Shown here in pieces: positions 16,045 to 24,495 of a DNA stretch of 64,000 nt. The stretch's first letter is position 1. Each line of letters opens with the position of its first letter. The translations under genes and the position numbers were made by a program. The notes below the pieces were generated by a model. That model searched no databases, was not told the origin of the DNA, and saw only the letters and a list, made by a program, of their open reading frames with translations. The stretch covers positions 744,001 to 808,000 of the forward strand of contig MKUO01000001.1 in assembly GCA_001897855.1 (NCBI GenBank). The letters run 5' to 3'. The DNA comes from Bacteroidetes bacterium 43-93 (GTDB taxonomy: Bacteria > Bacteroidota > Bacteroidia > Chitinophagales > Chitinophagaceae).

Positions 16045-16374
16045 CTAAGCCTTATCGCCAAAGTAAAAACGGTTCTTATAAAGGGTAGAAACATGCTCAT
16101 AAAGCTTATCCATGGTATCTATACCGGTAATATCATCATGGCGGTATTGCTGACCCCGTACTACCAGTACGGCAGACGAGTTGGATGCTTCCGGTATCAT
16201 TATTTTATTTCCCTGCGGCTGATAGCTTTCTACAAATATTTTGATCTTATCTCCTTTGGATACCTTGCCGTTTATGGTAATGAAATCATTGAAAAATACA
16301 AACCTGCCTTCTTCTTTGATAGGTGAAAGTTTCAGCTCACCAACAGAACTTTTGATCATATAGAGATATAGCAC
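16045..16374 (-). CDS. Hypothetical protein, 109 aa
   Basis: A soluble beta-rich protein without signal peptide. It contains a segment reading ITINGKVSKGDKIKIFVES and PEASNSSAVLVVRGQQYRHDDITGID that suggests a small OB or SH3-like barrel, but no family is recognised. An internal Met at residue 6 (16359) may be the true start, since the first residues LYLY are unlike a normal N-terminus. It is a single gene between mtgA and the divergent TfoX-like gene. Confidence 0.6.
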   Translation of the reverse strand: MLYLYMIKSSVGELKLSPIKEEGRFVFFNDFITINGKVSKGDKIKIFVESYQPQGNKIMIPEASNSSAVLVVRGQQYRHDDITGIDTMDKLYEHVSTLYKNRFYFGDKA

Positions 16375-16462
16375 TAGTACAATGCAATGTATGTAAAAAA
16401 AGTAATCTGTAAACTGCTATTTCATTGATCCAGATTTATTTTTACGTCAAATAAATTGAACT

Positions 16463-16777
16463 GTGACAGATACTGAAAAATTATACAACGAAATAGCCGA
16501 TTCATTAGATGGCTGTACCAAAGGCAAAATGTTTGGCGCTTTGTGTATCAAAGCTGCCAACGGTAAAGCAGGGGTAATGTATTATAAAGGTGATATGGTT
16601 TTTAAACTCGATGATGACGCACAAGCAAAGACTTTGGAATTACCGGGTACCCATGTATTTGAACCCATGGCCGGCAGGAAGATGAATGGCTGGATAATGG
16701 TTCCGGCACAGCATCATAAAAAATGGAAGGAACTTGCCAGGCAATCTATGGAGCTGGTTGGCCAACTAAAGAAATAG
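16463..16777 (+). CDS. TfoX/Sxy N-terminal-domain protein
   Basis: A 104-aa protein with a GTG start. The arrangement KMFGALCIKAANGKAGVMYYKGDMVFKLDD, GTHVFEPMAGRKMNGWIMVP and WKELARQSMELV fits the TfoX N-terminal fold (about 10-100). In Proteobacteria, TfoX/Sxy regulates competence. Stand-alone N-terminal-domain proteins of this size are common in Bacteroidota and have no proven role. The call is by overall pattern. Confidence 0.65.
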   Translation: MTDTEKLYNEIADSLDGCTKGKMFGALCIKAANGKAGVMYYKGDMVFKLDDDAQAKTLELPGTHVFEPMAGRKMNGWIMVPAQHHKKWKELARQSMELVGQLKK

Positions 16778-16784
16778 GTATTAG

Positions 16785-17369
16785 CTATGACCTTGGCATA
16801 GAAACCACCGCGGCACTTTTCAGATACATGATATTCTCGCGTTCTACCGGGCTAAGTTTTTTGTCCACGTTTTTATAGCGCCCTTTATACCACCTTACTT
16901 TTTTAAAGTAGGCCGCCACCGCGGGTTCATGGAAAATTAAACCATGCCTTGCGTATATCTCATTTAGCATTACCGTGTAGCCCCATTTCGATAGATGAAC
17001 CACATCCCATTCCGTTAGTTTTCTTTCTGATCCTTCCGGGAAGTTGCCGCGGGTTAGTACAATTCGCTTGCCGGACTTGGTGCGTTTCCTGGCTGCCGCA
17101 TGTTTTTGCTGCTCTGCTGTTGATGTGTACAGGGATGGCTCATTCGCAGCAGTATTAATACGCTCCCCTGCAGAAGCAATGTTTACAGGAAGCGCTGCTA
17201 CCATATTCTGAGATGGCTTCGAGATAGTCTTTTCTTCCCTGGTATCATTTGTTTTCATTACAGCGGTAGTCCTGCTGCCACCACTTGTTTTTCCGGCCGA
17301 GGCATTTTTACACTGGCTGAATATCATTAATGCAGGTATTGCAAATACCCAATAGTAGTTTTTTGCCAT
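16785..17369 (-). CDS. YARHG-domain lipoprotein (copy 2)
   Basis: A 194-aa exported protein. It has a signal with a likely lipobox ending FSQC (Cys 20), a low-complexity linker (about 25-100), then a YARHG domain (about 105-190) with FPEGSERKLTEWDVVHLSKWGYTVMLNEIYARHG and an aromatic WYKGRYKN. YARHG is an extracellular domain of unknown function named after this motif. The next gene upstream in the same direction encodes a paralogue 11 bp away, so the two form a duplicated pair likely made from one message. Confidence 0.82.
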   Translation of the reverse strand: MAKNYYWVFAIPALMIFSQCKNASAGKTSGGSRTTAVMKTNDTREEKTISKPSQNMVAALPVNIASAGERINTAANEPSLYTSTAEQQKHAAARKRTKSGKRIVLTRGNFPEGSERKLTEWDVVHLSKWGYTVMLNEIYARHGLIFHEPAVAAYFKKVRWYKGRYKNVDKKLSPVERENIMYLKSAAVVSMPRS

Positions 17370-17380
17370 GTTATATTGAT

Positions 17381-17944
17381 TTATTGATTGGAAGCCACAT
17401 TTGATTCCTGCTGCACATCTTTCGAAGTGTTGATGAGAAATGCTATGTTTTGTTTTTCTATGCCGGATAGTTTTTGATACACATTAGCACTTTCAGGATG
17501 ATACCAGTCCTGCGAAGCAAAATGCCTTTTCAACTGCTCATCTTTAAATATCATCCCATGACGTGCATAGATCTCATTCAGCATTACTTCATGTCCCCAT
17601 GGCGAAAGAAATTTGATGTCATCTTGTGTAAGCCTTCTTTGAGATCCTTCCGGGTAGTATCCAGCCGTTAATTTCCCCGATTTTCTTAATGCATTTCGTT
17701 TGCTCATCGCTTCACTGGCGGCGGTGCTGGTGCCATACATCCTGTTCATCGCTTCTTCGCCGGGCTCATCCGGGCTTTTATTTACAGCCTGGCTGTTCGC
17801 CTCCTCGCTCATTGCTTTTATGTTTTGAGAACCTGTATTATTATTGGCGGTAGCAGTATTGCTGTCATTAACCTGCTTATCATTGCATTTACAGGATGCA
17901 AATGTCCAGGTGAGGAATATGAATATTAAAAAATACTTGGTCAT
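17381..17944 (-). CDS. YARHG-domain lipoprotein (copy 1)
   Basis: The 187-aa product has a lipoprotein signal ending FASC (Cys 18), a Ser/Asn-rich linker and a C-terminal YARHG domain (about 95-180) with YYPEGSQRRLTQDDIKFLSPWGHEVMLNEIYARHG. The block is strongly similar to its downstream neighbour, while the linkers are unrelated. This is what one expects for an old tandem duplication in which only the domain is constrained. It is expected to be anchored in the cell envelope; the ligand is unknown. Confidence 0.83.
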   Translation of the reverse strand: MTKYFLIFIFLTWTFASCKCNDKQVNDSNTATANNNTGSQNIKAMSEEANSQAVNKSPDEPGEEAMNRMYGTSTAASEAMSKRNALRKSGKLTAGYYPEGSQRRLTQDDIKFLSPWGHEVMLNEIYARHGMIFKDEQLKRHFASQDWYHPESANVYQKLSGIEKQNIAFLINTSKDVQQESNVASNQ

Positions 17945-17992
17945 AGCGGGTTGATTTTTAGCAGAAAAACGAAAAAATCATGCCCGCAACGC

Positions 17993-18409
17993 CTATGCTG
18001 TCTTTCTTTTACGAACGCGTGTTACCGTTTTCACCTTATTATCATCAACAGACCAGTATCCCCATACCTTAGTATTAGAGTTGCGCCATAGATCTACGCC
18101 TGCTTTTTCTGCAAGGAACCAGCAAAGATGGTAGCCAAAATCTTTATTCTCGGTATTTACCGGGGCTTGCATGATCTTATCCATGTGCGTGACGATGATC
18201 TCCTTCAGGCTGGATTTGACCGGGCGGGTTGTGCTCTCTATCTCTATTGCCAGATGCTTACAACATTCGTCGAGTATATTGCTGATAACGTCTTGCTGGT
18301 CGTCGGGGCTGTGTATGATCCCTGTTTGTGCTTTACCAAACGTGGCATATTTATCCATTCCCCTGAAAGCATACAGCTTCTCAAGTGTTTGTTTTTTATT
18401 GATGCCCAT
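17993..18409 (-). CDS. Hypothetical protein, 138 aa
   Basis: A soluble, largely helical protein with no signal or membrane segment. A central block, DILDECC-like then SSLKEIIVTHMDKIMQAPVNTENKDFGYHLCWFLAEKAGVDL, resembles small bacterial proteins of the DUF4844 type as I remember them, but I cannot confirm this. The C-terminus is basic (VRKRKTA). It stands alone downstream of a 248-bp gap that holds no other gene I can see. Confidence 0.6.
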   Translation of the reverse strand: MGINKKQTLEKLYAFRGMDKYATFGKAQTGIIHSPDDQQDVISNILDECCKHLAIEIESTTRPVKSSLKEIIVTHMDKIMQAPVNTENKDFGYHLCWFLAEKAGVDLWRNSNTKVWGYWSVDDNKVKTVTRVRKRKTA

Positions 18410-18657
18410 TTTTATCCTATTATCATCCAGGTGTACGGTAATGCAAATATATTACAGTATATATAACTATACTGAGGAACTGCGAATATTGCATTTTTGT
18501 TTATCTCATGTGGATATTTTACCACAAAAGTGCATGTCGATCAAAAAAAAATCTGGGATAGAATAGCCTATAAATCATAGTTTTGCATTGCTGGTATTAA
18601 ATTTGATATGCAACCTATAAGCATAATGCCAGTGTTATACCTTACTTTTTAAACCGA

Positions 18658-18942
18658 ATGATTCGAACATATATCTTAGAATACGCTCCTGTCGCGTTCG
18701 TAATCCTTTTCATAGTTTATGCATTAATCAAGGTCAGGATCATCAGGCGTAAAAAGCTTGATAGGGGATACTGGGATTTGTTTATTAATACCATTGTTCC
18801 GGTAAACAAGCAAACGATCAAAAATACCTTCCAGGAAAAGCTAAAACAGTACTACAAGCAGAGTAATAAAGTCAATTATGTTTTCTACGTCCTGTTTTTT
18901 GTAGTTGGGTTGCTCTATTTCATGATGTGGTCTATTGTTTAA
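18658..18942 (+). CDS. Small two-span membrane protein
   Basis: A 94-aa protein with hydrophobic helices at about 10-28 and 74-92, separated by a basic, helical cytoplasmic-type loop (RIIRRKKLDRGYWD and KNTFQEKLKQYYKQ). No family is recognised. It ends 12 bp before the convergent desaturase gene. Charge distribution predicts both termini outside and the loop inside. Confidence 0.6.
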   Translation: MIRTYILEYAPVAFVILFIVYALIKVRIIRRKKLDRGYWDLFINTIVPVNKQTIKNTFQEKLKQYYKQSNKVNYVFYVLFFVVGLLYFMMWSIV

Positions 18943-18954
18943 AGATCACACGTA

Positions 18955-20061
18955 TTAGTTGAGGTCTTCCCTGCCGAGTTTCTTCAGCATCATAGCATGT
19001 TCGCGTAATGCCATCCTAAACGTGGGTTGCACATTATAGGGCAGGTTATGCTCGGCCGCTGCTTCTTTTACAATTACAGACAGGCGCGGGTAGTGCATAT
19101 GGCAGATCTGTGGAAACAGGTGATGCTCTATCTGGTAATTAAGGCCGCCTATAAACCAGGAGAGAATACGATTACGCGGTGCAAAGTTGGCCGTATTTAA
19201 CAACTGGTGCACAGCCCAGCTGTTTTCCATACGGTTTTGTTCTGTCGGCTCCGGAAACTCACTGGTTTCCATCACGTGCGCCAGTTGAAAGATGCAGGCA
19301 AGCAGCAGACCCGCCAGCATCTGCATCACCACAAAACCTAATACTACATGGTACCATGCTACTCCTGAAAAAAGAAGTGGCAGCACCAGTACATACCCAA
19401 AATAAATCACCTTGTACAGGCTAAGCTCAGTAATAGCGCGGCGAAAACTTATCTTCTCCTTGCGTAGCAACCCTGTTTTGTTATATTTCACCAGCCCTTT
19501 GTAGTCTTTGGCGGTAACCCAGTAAATATTCATAATTCCGTATAGGAACCAGGCATACCAGTGCTGGTATTTATGAAAGCTGTATCTTTTTTTGTGGGGA
19601 GACATGCGTAACAATATACCTGCTTCAATGTCTTCGTCCAGTCCTTCTACATTAGTATAGGTATGGTGTAATATATTATGCTGCATGCGCCAGTTGCGGC
19701 TGTATCCGCCAAGGATATTCAATACCCCGCCGAGCATAGAATTTACAAACTTGTTATTGCTATAAGCTTCATGGTTGCTATCATGCATTACAGATGTGCC
19801 TATACCTGCTATACCAAAGCCCATCACCAGCCATAAGGAATAGAATATCCAGAGATGATGCTGAAAAACCCCCGTTACAATAAAAATATAAGGGATGAAG
19901 TACATAGACAGCATTGCAGCTGTCTTTATATACATACCTGTATTGCCTTGTTTAGATATACTTGTAGTCGAAAAGTACTCGTTTACTCTCGCTTTCACAT
20001 TGTCATAAAACCCGTCCGGAGATTTCGGAGCAAATTTTACAAGCTGCAGTGTTTTCGCCAA
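18955..20061 (-). CDS. Membrane fatty acid (acyl-CoA/acyl-lipid) desaturase
   Basis: A 368-aa integral membrane di-iron desaturase. The three histidine boxes are HDSNH (93-97), HNILHH (128-133) and QIEHH near residue 310 followed by LFPQICHMHYP. Gln in place of the first His in the third box marks the front-end desaturase branch (delta-5/6-like, also labelled linoleoyl-CoA desaturase), here without a fused cytochrome b5. Two pairs of hydrophobic segments (about 45-85 and 215-255) fit the usual four-helix topology. It introduces a double bond in membrane acyl chains; position cannot be told from sequence. Confidence 0.88.
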   Translation of the reverse strand: MAKTLQLVKFAPKSPDGFYDNVKARVNEYFSTTSISKQGNTGMYIKTAAMLSMYFIPYIFIVTGVFQHHLWIFYSLWLVMGFGIAGIGTSVMHDSNHEAYSNNKFVNSMLGGVLNILGGYSRNWRMQHNILHHTYTNVEGLDEDIEAGILLRMSPHKKRYSFHKYQHWYAWFLYGIMNIYWVTAKDYKGLVKYNKTGLLRKEKISFRRAITELSLYKVIYFGYVLVLPLLFSGVAWYHVVLGFVVMQMLAGLLLACIFQLAHVMETSEFPEPTEQNRMENSWAVHQLLNTANFAPRNRILSWFIGGLNYQIEHHLFPQICHMHYPRLSVIVKEAAAEHNLPYNVQPTFRMALREHAMMLKKLGREDLN

Positions 20062-20239
20062 TTGTCGTAATTTTTTATAAAGATATTCTATAACGCAATG
20101 ATTATAAACAATCTCATCAAAATTTAACTAACATATTGTAAATAATCGGTGGATTTCAAGCATAACGTTAAAATTCTGCAACGTTTCCGGTCATTTAACC
20201 TGTCTGTGTTATTTTTATCACCGATCAATCGACGGAGCT

Positions 20240-20791
20240 ATGTATCGTACGCTATTATTTTTTTTGTGTTTGTTTGCTAATACCGGTTATGCGCAGAACA
20301 TAGCCCCCGGCTGGTATGTACTCGACAAAGGGGCTAAAGTATCCATTATTCGCCCGGGCACAAACGACGTTACCCGTTACATGACTGCTACACGCAACAA
20401 ACCGCTTGATAAAGCTGGTGTTGACGCTATGGAAGAGTTGATTGATTTTTCGCAGGGCGATATTGTACTGGTGCACGACCAGGTAGGTGGTTATCTCATA
20501 GCAACTGATATAGAAGGCCGTAACTTGGGTATCAAAGGAAATATTACCCGCGCCGATAGGGGACCTGGTTCAGGGCCCGGTTATATGCTCGATAATTTTA
20601 CCACGCCAGACGGAAAGCTAATTAAGAAAAACAGCTTTGTATGGGTTAAGGAACGTAAACCCGGCGCACCAAATGTGACCGTACAATATGCCGACAAAAA
20701 AATGATCACCATCCCTGCCGATAAGGTGTACGATATCAATACAGCTGCCGCGCAAATGGCGGGGGATACTAAGCCCAAAACAGTACAATAA
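20240..20791 (+). CDS. Secreted protein of unknown function
   Basis: A 183-aa exported protein with signal MYRTLLFFLCLFANTGYAQ. The mature part contains two beta-rich blocks, including FSQGDIVLVHDQVGGYLIATDIEGRNLGIKG and SFVWVKERKPGAPNVTVQYADKKMITIP, plus a Gly/Pro turn RGPGSGPG. No domain is recognised. It has its own leader of about 180 bp from the divergent desaturase gene. A second small secreted-protein gene follows. Confidence 0.7.
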   Translation: MYRTLLFFLCLFANTGYAQNIAPGWYVLDKGAKVSIIRPGTNDVTRYMTATRNKPLDKAGVDAMEELIDFSQGDIVLVHDQVGGYLIATDIEGRNLGIKGNITRADRGPGSGPGYMLDNFTTPDGKLIKKNSFVWVKERKPGAPNVTVQYADKKMITIPADKVYDINTAAAQMAGDTKPKTVQ

Positions 20792-20883
20792 ACTAGCTTA
20801 TATATTTGATGAATATTTAACAATCTGACTATCACAAGCTGGTGTTTTGCTTATTACTTTTATATTACAAAATCAAAATTTGT

Positions 20884-21168
20884 ATGAAAAAACTACTAAG
20901 CTTGATGCTGGCATTGTTGATTACAACCGGCATCACATTCGCTCAAAACACAGACAAGAACGCAAAGCCAGCTAAGCCTGCCACAGAAATGAAAGGCAAA
21001 ATGAAAAAAGATGGCACGCCCGACATGCGTTACAAAGAAAACAAAGACGCAACTAAAAAAGAGGCAGTCGATAAAGGCACCAAAATGAAAAAGGATGGTA
21101 CGCCCGATATGCGCTACAAAGAGAATAAAGAAGTAAAAAAAGAAATGAAGAAAGAAACTAAAAAGTAA
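20884..21168 (+). CDS. Small secreted Lys-rich protein with a duplicated motif
   Basis: The start is moved from 20842 to 20884, where a clean signal peptide begins (MKKLLSLMLALLITTGITFAQ). The 94-aa product is very basic and contains the 15-residue motif MKKDGTPDMRYKENK twice (about 40-54 and 68-82) with a charged spacer. Motifs of this KKDGTPDxRYKENK type recur in short exported Bacteroidota proteins of unknown role. A good terminator follows. Confidence 0.7.
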   Translation: MKKLLSLMLALLITTGITFAQNTDKNAKPAKPATEMKGKMKKDGTPDMRYKENKDATKKEAVDKGTKMKKDGTPDMRYKENKEVKKEMKKETKK

Positions 21169-21197
21169 TCTTTCGCTTTTACCCTTTTTAATATGTT

Positions 21198-21221
21198 AAA
21201 TGCCCCGCACGGGGCATTTTT
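21198..21221 (+). terminator. Intrinsic terminator
   Basis: AAATGCCCC and GGGGCATTT pair around GCAC and are followed by a T run, 29 nt after the stop at 21168. Confidence 0.85.
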
Positions 21222-21268
21222 CGTATATAGTTATTTCGTAAATTACAGTACATCAAACCTCATGAGTT

Positions 21269-21448
21269 ATGGCACTAATATTATTATCCGGTGGGTCCAC
21301 GCCCAATAACGACGGTTTCATGCTTTGGATTGGGCTAATACTGTTTTTGGGCCTGGTTGTGGGAGGTAGTTATCTCTGCAGGTGGGTGTACAATAAGCTA
21401 ATCCATACCCGGTGGCATAAGAACGATATTACGGATATTGTCGATTAA
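21269..21448 (+). CDS. Small single-span membrane protein (59 aa)
   Basis: Not in the ORF track. ATG 21269 to TAA 21448 encodes 59 residues. A polar N-terminus with STPNNDG precedes one hydrophobic helix (FMLWIGLILFLGLVVGGSY, about 17-35), then a basic and aromatic tail CRWVYNKLIHTRWHKND. The tail suggests an inside C-terminus. An overlapping ATG at 21262 opens only a 15-codon frame. The frame stays open between a terminator and the next gene, but expression is unproven. Confidence 0.45.
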   Translation: MALILLSGGSTPNNDGFMLWIGLILFLGLVVGGSYLCRWVYNKLIHTRWHKNDITDIVD

Positions 21449-21527
21449 ATATTCTTTCTGTTTTCTTTAACATCAATTGGCAAAGTTTGGTAAGAAAATT
21501 GGAATACTTAGGTAAACAAGTGAAAGT

Positions 21528-21956
21528 ATGAACAGAAAATGGGTAATGAGTCTTGCAGCGGTAGCCATCATTATAATGGGGGCGCTCTCTGCAAGCGCGC
21601 AGCGCGGCGGGTTCTATGTCAATGGTCCGGGCGGCAGTGTTTCAGTAAATGTTGGTGGAGGTGGCGGCTGCTACGGCGGACATTATGCCCGCGGATACCA
21701 AAGGGGTTACTATGCCCGTCCGCATTGCAATAGCGGTTATTATGGGTATAACTATGCTCCGCCTCCGCCACCTGTGTATTATGCTCCGCCGGCGCCGGTT
21801 TGTCCTCCGCCACGCGCATATTACAGAGGCTGGCACCGTCCGGCCAGGGTTTTTGCTTATGGCGGCGGCTACAGGCACGAGGGCGGCTACGGTCGCGGTG
21901 GTTACGGGCACGGTGGTGGCTGGGGATACGGCCATGGTGGCGGGCACCGCAGGTAA
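21528..21956 (+). CDS. Secreted Gly/Tyr/His/Pro-rich protein
   Basis: A 142-aa exported protein (signal about 1-24, ending ASAQ). The mature chain is almost entirely low complexity, with GGGGGCYGGHYARGYQRGYY, a Pro/Tyr stretch YAPPPPPVYYAPP and a His/Gly tail ending GGGHRR. It has three Cys and many His. Such chains can bind metals or form adhesive or phase-separating surface material, but nothing here identifies a family. High local G/C makes several shadow frames open. Confidence 0.7.
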   Translation: MNRKWVMSLAAVAIIIMGALSASAQRGGFYVNGPGGSVSVNVGGGGGCYGGHYARGYQRGYYARPHCNSGYYGYNYAPPPPPVYYAPPAPVCPPPRAYYRGWHRPARVFAYGGGYRHEGGYGRGGYGHGGGWGYGHGGGHRR

Positions 21957-21983
21957 AGAGATAGGATTTTTAGATGTTTTACG

Positions 21984-22013
21984 ATCGGGATACTCCAGGT
22001 ATCCCGATTTTTT
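21984..22013 (+). terminator. Intrinsic terminator
   Basis: ATCGGGATAC and GTATCCCGAT form a perfect 10-bp stem with a TCCAG loop, followed by T's. Confidence 0.85.
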
Positions 22014-22079
22014 ATGCCTGCCGGTTTGCACGGGGATAATAGTTTACTATTTTTAAGGTACAAAGTGAATTATCCTGAA

Positions 22080-23879
22080 ATGAAAAAGAACCTCCTGTAC
22101 ATATTGGCGGTAGTATTTGTATTTGCTTCCTGCGCTAAGCCCTCTTATCAATATCCTGCCGTCTTTGGCGAAAGGATGGACAAATGGATGAGATACGAAA
22201 GGGTGGTAAGGATATTTATGGATAAGGAAGGACTCTATTATCCTGAGTATTTCATTAGCGATAAAGAGTTAAGACAAAAAAAGGGTTCTCTCCGCGAATG
22301 GTATAAGGCACATCCCAAAGCCATGTCTGCCATACGGGTGAAGTATGGAATTAATGATAGCACCGGCTCTATAGATGATAATATTGAACGCATTGACGAT
22401 GCGGTTGCGCGTTCTTATATCAGGGCCATCAACACTATGGCGCACGATAATATCACTGCTGATATTCTTATCCACGGCTTCCGTAAAAAAGCTTACGGCA
22501 CTCGCTTTGATTTCAATAAAACTTCCCGCCGCGATTTTGGCGATCTCGAAGATGCTCTGCTGGCAGGTACTAAAAAAGATGTGTTGTTTATTGAAGTGTA
22601 CTGGGATGCTAATGATATCAGCGGTTATAAAGGAGCTAAGAAGATCAATGGTATTTTCTACCACAACACCATCCCCAGCGCTATGAACGTGGGCCTCAAA
22701 CTGCGCAAGGTAGTGCCAATGATAGATAAGAAACTGCAGATCAATATCGTTTCGCAGGATATCGGCGCAAGGGTAGCTTCAGAATTATTGTTCAATGCAT
22801 CCGGTGGTTTCATGCAGGGAGAAGCTGTTTACAACACACCTGCTCAAAAAGAAGTGAATGTTTATATGATCGCTCCGGCTATCAGTTCTTCCTTGTTCGA
22901 GAATTATAACAACCGCAATCCGTTTGCTCCTGTTACCGGCGATAATTATAAACTAAACATCATTTATAACGAGAACGACCTCGTAGATAATAAGAAGGTA
23001 AAAGCAGGCCCTTTCAAATCGGGCAATTTATCTCCGGCTGATAGCGGTGCTACCACCCTGGGTTGCAATTATGAAGGCGACATCGACAAGTTGAAGGGTA
23101 TCATCAAGCAGCCTGACCTTAAAACATATGACCTTTCAAAGAAGGGCCATAAAAAGCAAAAATGTTCCGCTATCAAGAAATGTTACATAGACAATACTGC
23201 AAGTTTTGCGCAGGTCACTTCTGATATCGGCGATTGGGCTACCTATGTGCCACCTGCGCCGCCACCTCCGAAAGATAAAAGAAGAGGCCTGGGTAGCAAA
23301 CGTACTGCTCCTGAAAGAACAGTGCTGACTAAAGAAGAGAAGGAAAAACTAAAGGCGGATAAAAAGGCTAAGGAAAAACTGGCAGCGAAAAAGAAGGCAG
23401 AAGCAGAAAAAGAAAGAATGGAAGAAAGGCGCCAGGCCGAAAAAGAACGCATGGAAACCCAACGCCAGAAAAATGAAGATAAGCGCCTGGCTGAGCAGGC
23501 AAAAAGAGATGCAGCACGCCAGAAAGAAGCAGACCGCAAAGCTGCTGAAAAGCAAAAAGCACTCGCTGCTAAAGAAAAAGATGAAGAGCGTCGCATGAAG
23601 GAAAAGGAAAGAGCAGCAGAGGCCAAACAACGTGCACAGGAGCGTAAAGACCGTGAGAAACAGCGTGCAGAAGAAGCCAAACAAAAGGAAAAAGAACGCA
23701 AAGAGCGCGAAAAGCAAAGAGCTGCCGAGGCCAAACAACGTGCGGAAGAACGCAAGCAGCAGGCTAGGGAAAAGGCCGAAGCTGCACGAGAAGCTGCTAA
23801 AGAAAAAGAAAGAGCCAGGAAGGAGCAGGAAAGGATGAAAGCAGAGCAGGAAAAAGAGCGCAGGCAAAGTAAAAAATAA
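22080..23879 (+). CDS. Lipoprotein with an alpha/beta-hydrolase-like domain and a long charged helical tail
   Basis: The start is moved from 22014 to 22080, which opens a lipoprotein signal ending FASC (Cys 18). The 599-aa protein has an alpha/beta-hydrolase-like region (about 115-345). ITADILIHGF (H132-G133) is a typical strand-oxyanion turn, and INIVSQDIGARVASELL (222-238) sits where the nucleophile elbow would be. The expected Ser is replaced by Asp 227, so normal esterase chemistry is doubtful. After a PPAPPPPK hinge, residues about 394-599 are Lys/Glu/Arg/Ala only, with repeated EKQRAAEAKQRAEERK-like units. This would form a single long alpha-helix or coiled coil. It is expected in the periplasm. 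Confidence 0.7.
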   Translation: MKKNLLYILAVVFVFASCAKPSYQYPAVFGERMDKWMRYERVVRIFMDKEGLYYPEYFISDKELRQKKGSLREWYKAHPKAMSAIRVKYGINDSTGSIDDNIERIDDAVARSYIRAINTMAHDNITADILIHGFRKKAYGTRFDFNKTSRRDFGDLEDALLAGTKKDVLFIEVYWDANDISGYKGAKKINGIFYHNTIPSAMNVGLKLRKVVPMIDKKLQINIVSQDIGARVASELLFNASGGFMQGEAVYNTPAQKEVNVYMIAPAISSSLFENYNNRNPFAPVTGDNYKLNIIYNENDLVDNKKVKAGPFKSGNLSPADSGATTLGCNYEGDIDKLKGIIKQPDLKTYDLSKKGHKKQKCSAIKKCYIDNTASFAQVTSDIGDWATYVPPAPPPPKDKRRGLGSKRTAPERTVLTKEEKEKLKADKKAKEKLAAKKKAEAEKERMEERRQAEKERMETQRQKNEDKRLAEQAKRDAARQKEADRKAAEKQKALAAKEKDEERRMKEKERAAEAKQRAQERKDREKQRAEEAKQKEKERKEREKQRAAEAKQRAEERKQQAREKAEAAREAAKEKERARKEQERMKAEQEKERRQSKK

Positions 23880-23904
23880 CACTACAATTGAGATAATAAA
23901 TAGG

Positions 23905-23932
23905 TCCCGTGGCTAATGCCGCGGGATCTTTT
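23905..23932 (+). terminator. Intrinsic terminator
   Basis: TCCCGTGGC and GCCGCGGGA pair (one G-T pair) around TAAT and are followed by TCTTTTT, 25 nt after the hydrolase-like gene. Confidence 0.8.
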
Positions 23933-23991
23933 TATTAATATTTAAATGTATTGGCATGTATTTTTTAGCCCATGTTCTAAAACGTTTAGTT

Positions 23992-24495
23992 ATGAGATCT
24001 ATAAAATGGGGTATTGCTGCCATACTTGCTGTAACTACCACGGTAGCCTGCAACAACAATAACGAAACATCGGGCACCGTCACTACTGACACAACATCAT
24101 CTATGACCACTACGGAGCCGGCTACAGGTACGATGGATACAGGCACTACCGATATGCAAAATACCAGCGGTATGAGCACCTCCAACGAAAACGATATGAG
24201 CGCAACCGGTACAGGTAATACAGGTACCAGTAATAATAACACTGCAGGCGGTGCTTCTGAGCGGTCCAACACGAATAGTTCAGCATCGAATAGTGTTAAT
24301 CGCAGCGCAGGTACTGTAAGCCGTAATGCTCACGTACCACCTAAAGACACTGGTGTACTGGCTAAGACAGGGCACTACAATGCAGATGTAAAAACACCGG
24401 CTCCTAAGAACCTCGATGATAAATACCTGAAAAAGCATAAGCCCGATCATACTTATGGCGATACTTCCGTAGGTTCCGCGCCATATAGGTATTAA
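23992..24495 (+). CDS. Low-complexity Thr/Ser/Asn-rich lipoprotein
   Basis: The start at 23992 (not 23956) gives a lipoprotein signal, MRSIKWGIAAILAVTTTVAC, with the lipid-anchor Cys at residue 20. The 167-aa product is almost wholly disordered: Thr, Ser, Asn and Gly to residue 110, then a short conserved-looking tail with HVPPKDTGVLAKTGHYNADVK and PKNLDDKYLKKHKPDHTYGD. Its 3' end contains CATATAGGT, complementary to the start region of the next gene. No function can be assigned. Confidence 0.65.
   Translation: MRSIKWGIAAILAVTTTVACNNNNETSGTVTTDTTSSMTTTEPATGTMDTGTTDMQNTSGMSTSNENDMSATGTGNTGTSNNNTAGGASERSNTNSSASNSVNRSAGTVSRNAHVPPKDTGVLAKTGHYNADVKTPAPKNLDDKYLKKHKPDHTYGDTSVGSAPYRY

Noticed and set aside
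23243-23882. Long minus-strand frames of 170 and 177 aa opposite the lipoprotein gene
   Set aside because: They are the antisense of the K/E/R/A repeat tail, which gives Ser/Phe/Leu-only frames; composition artefact.
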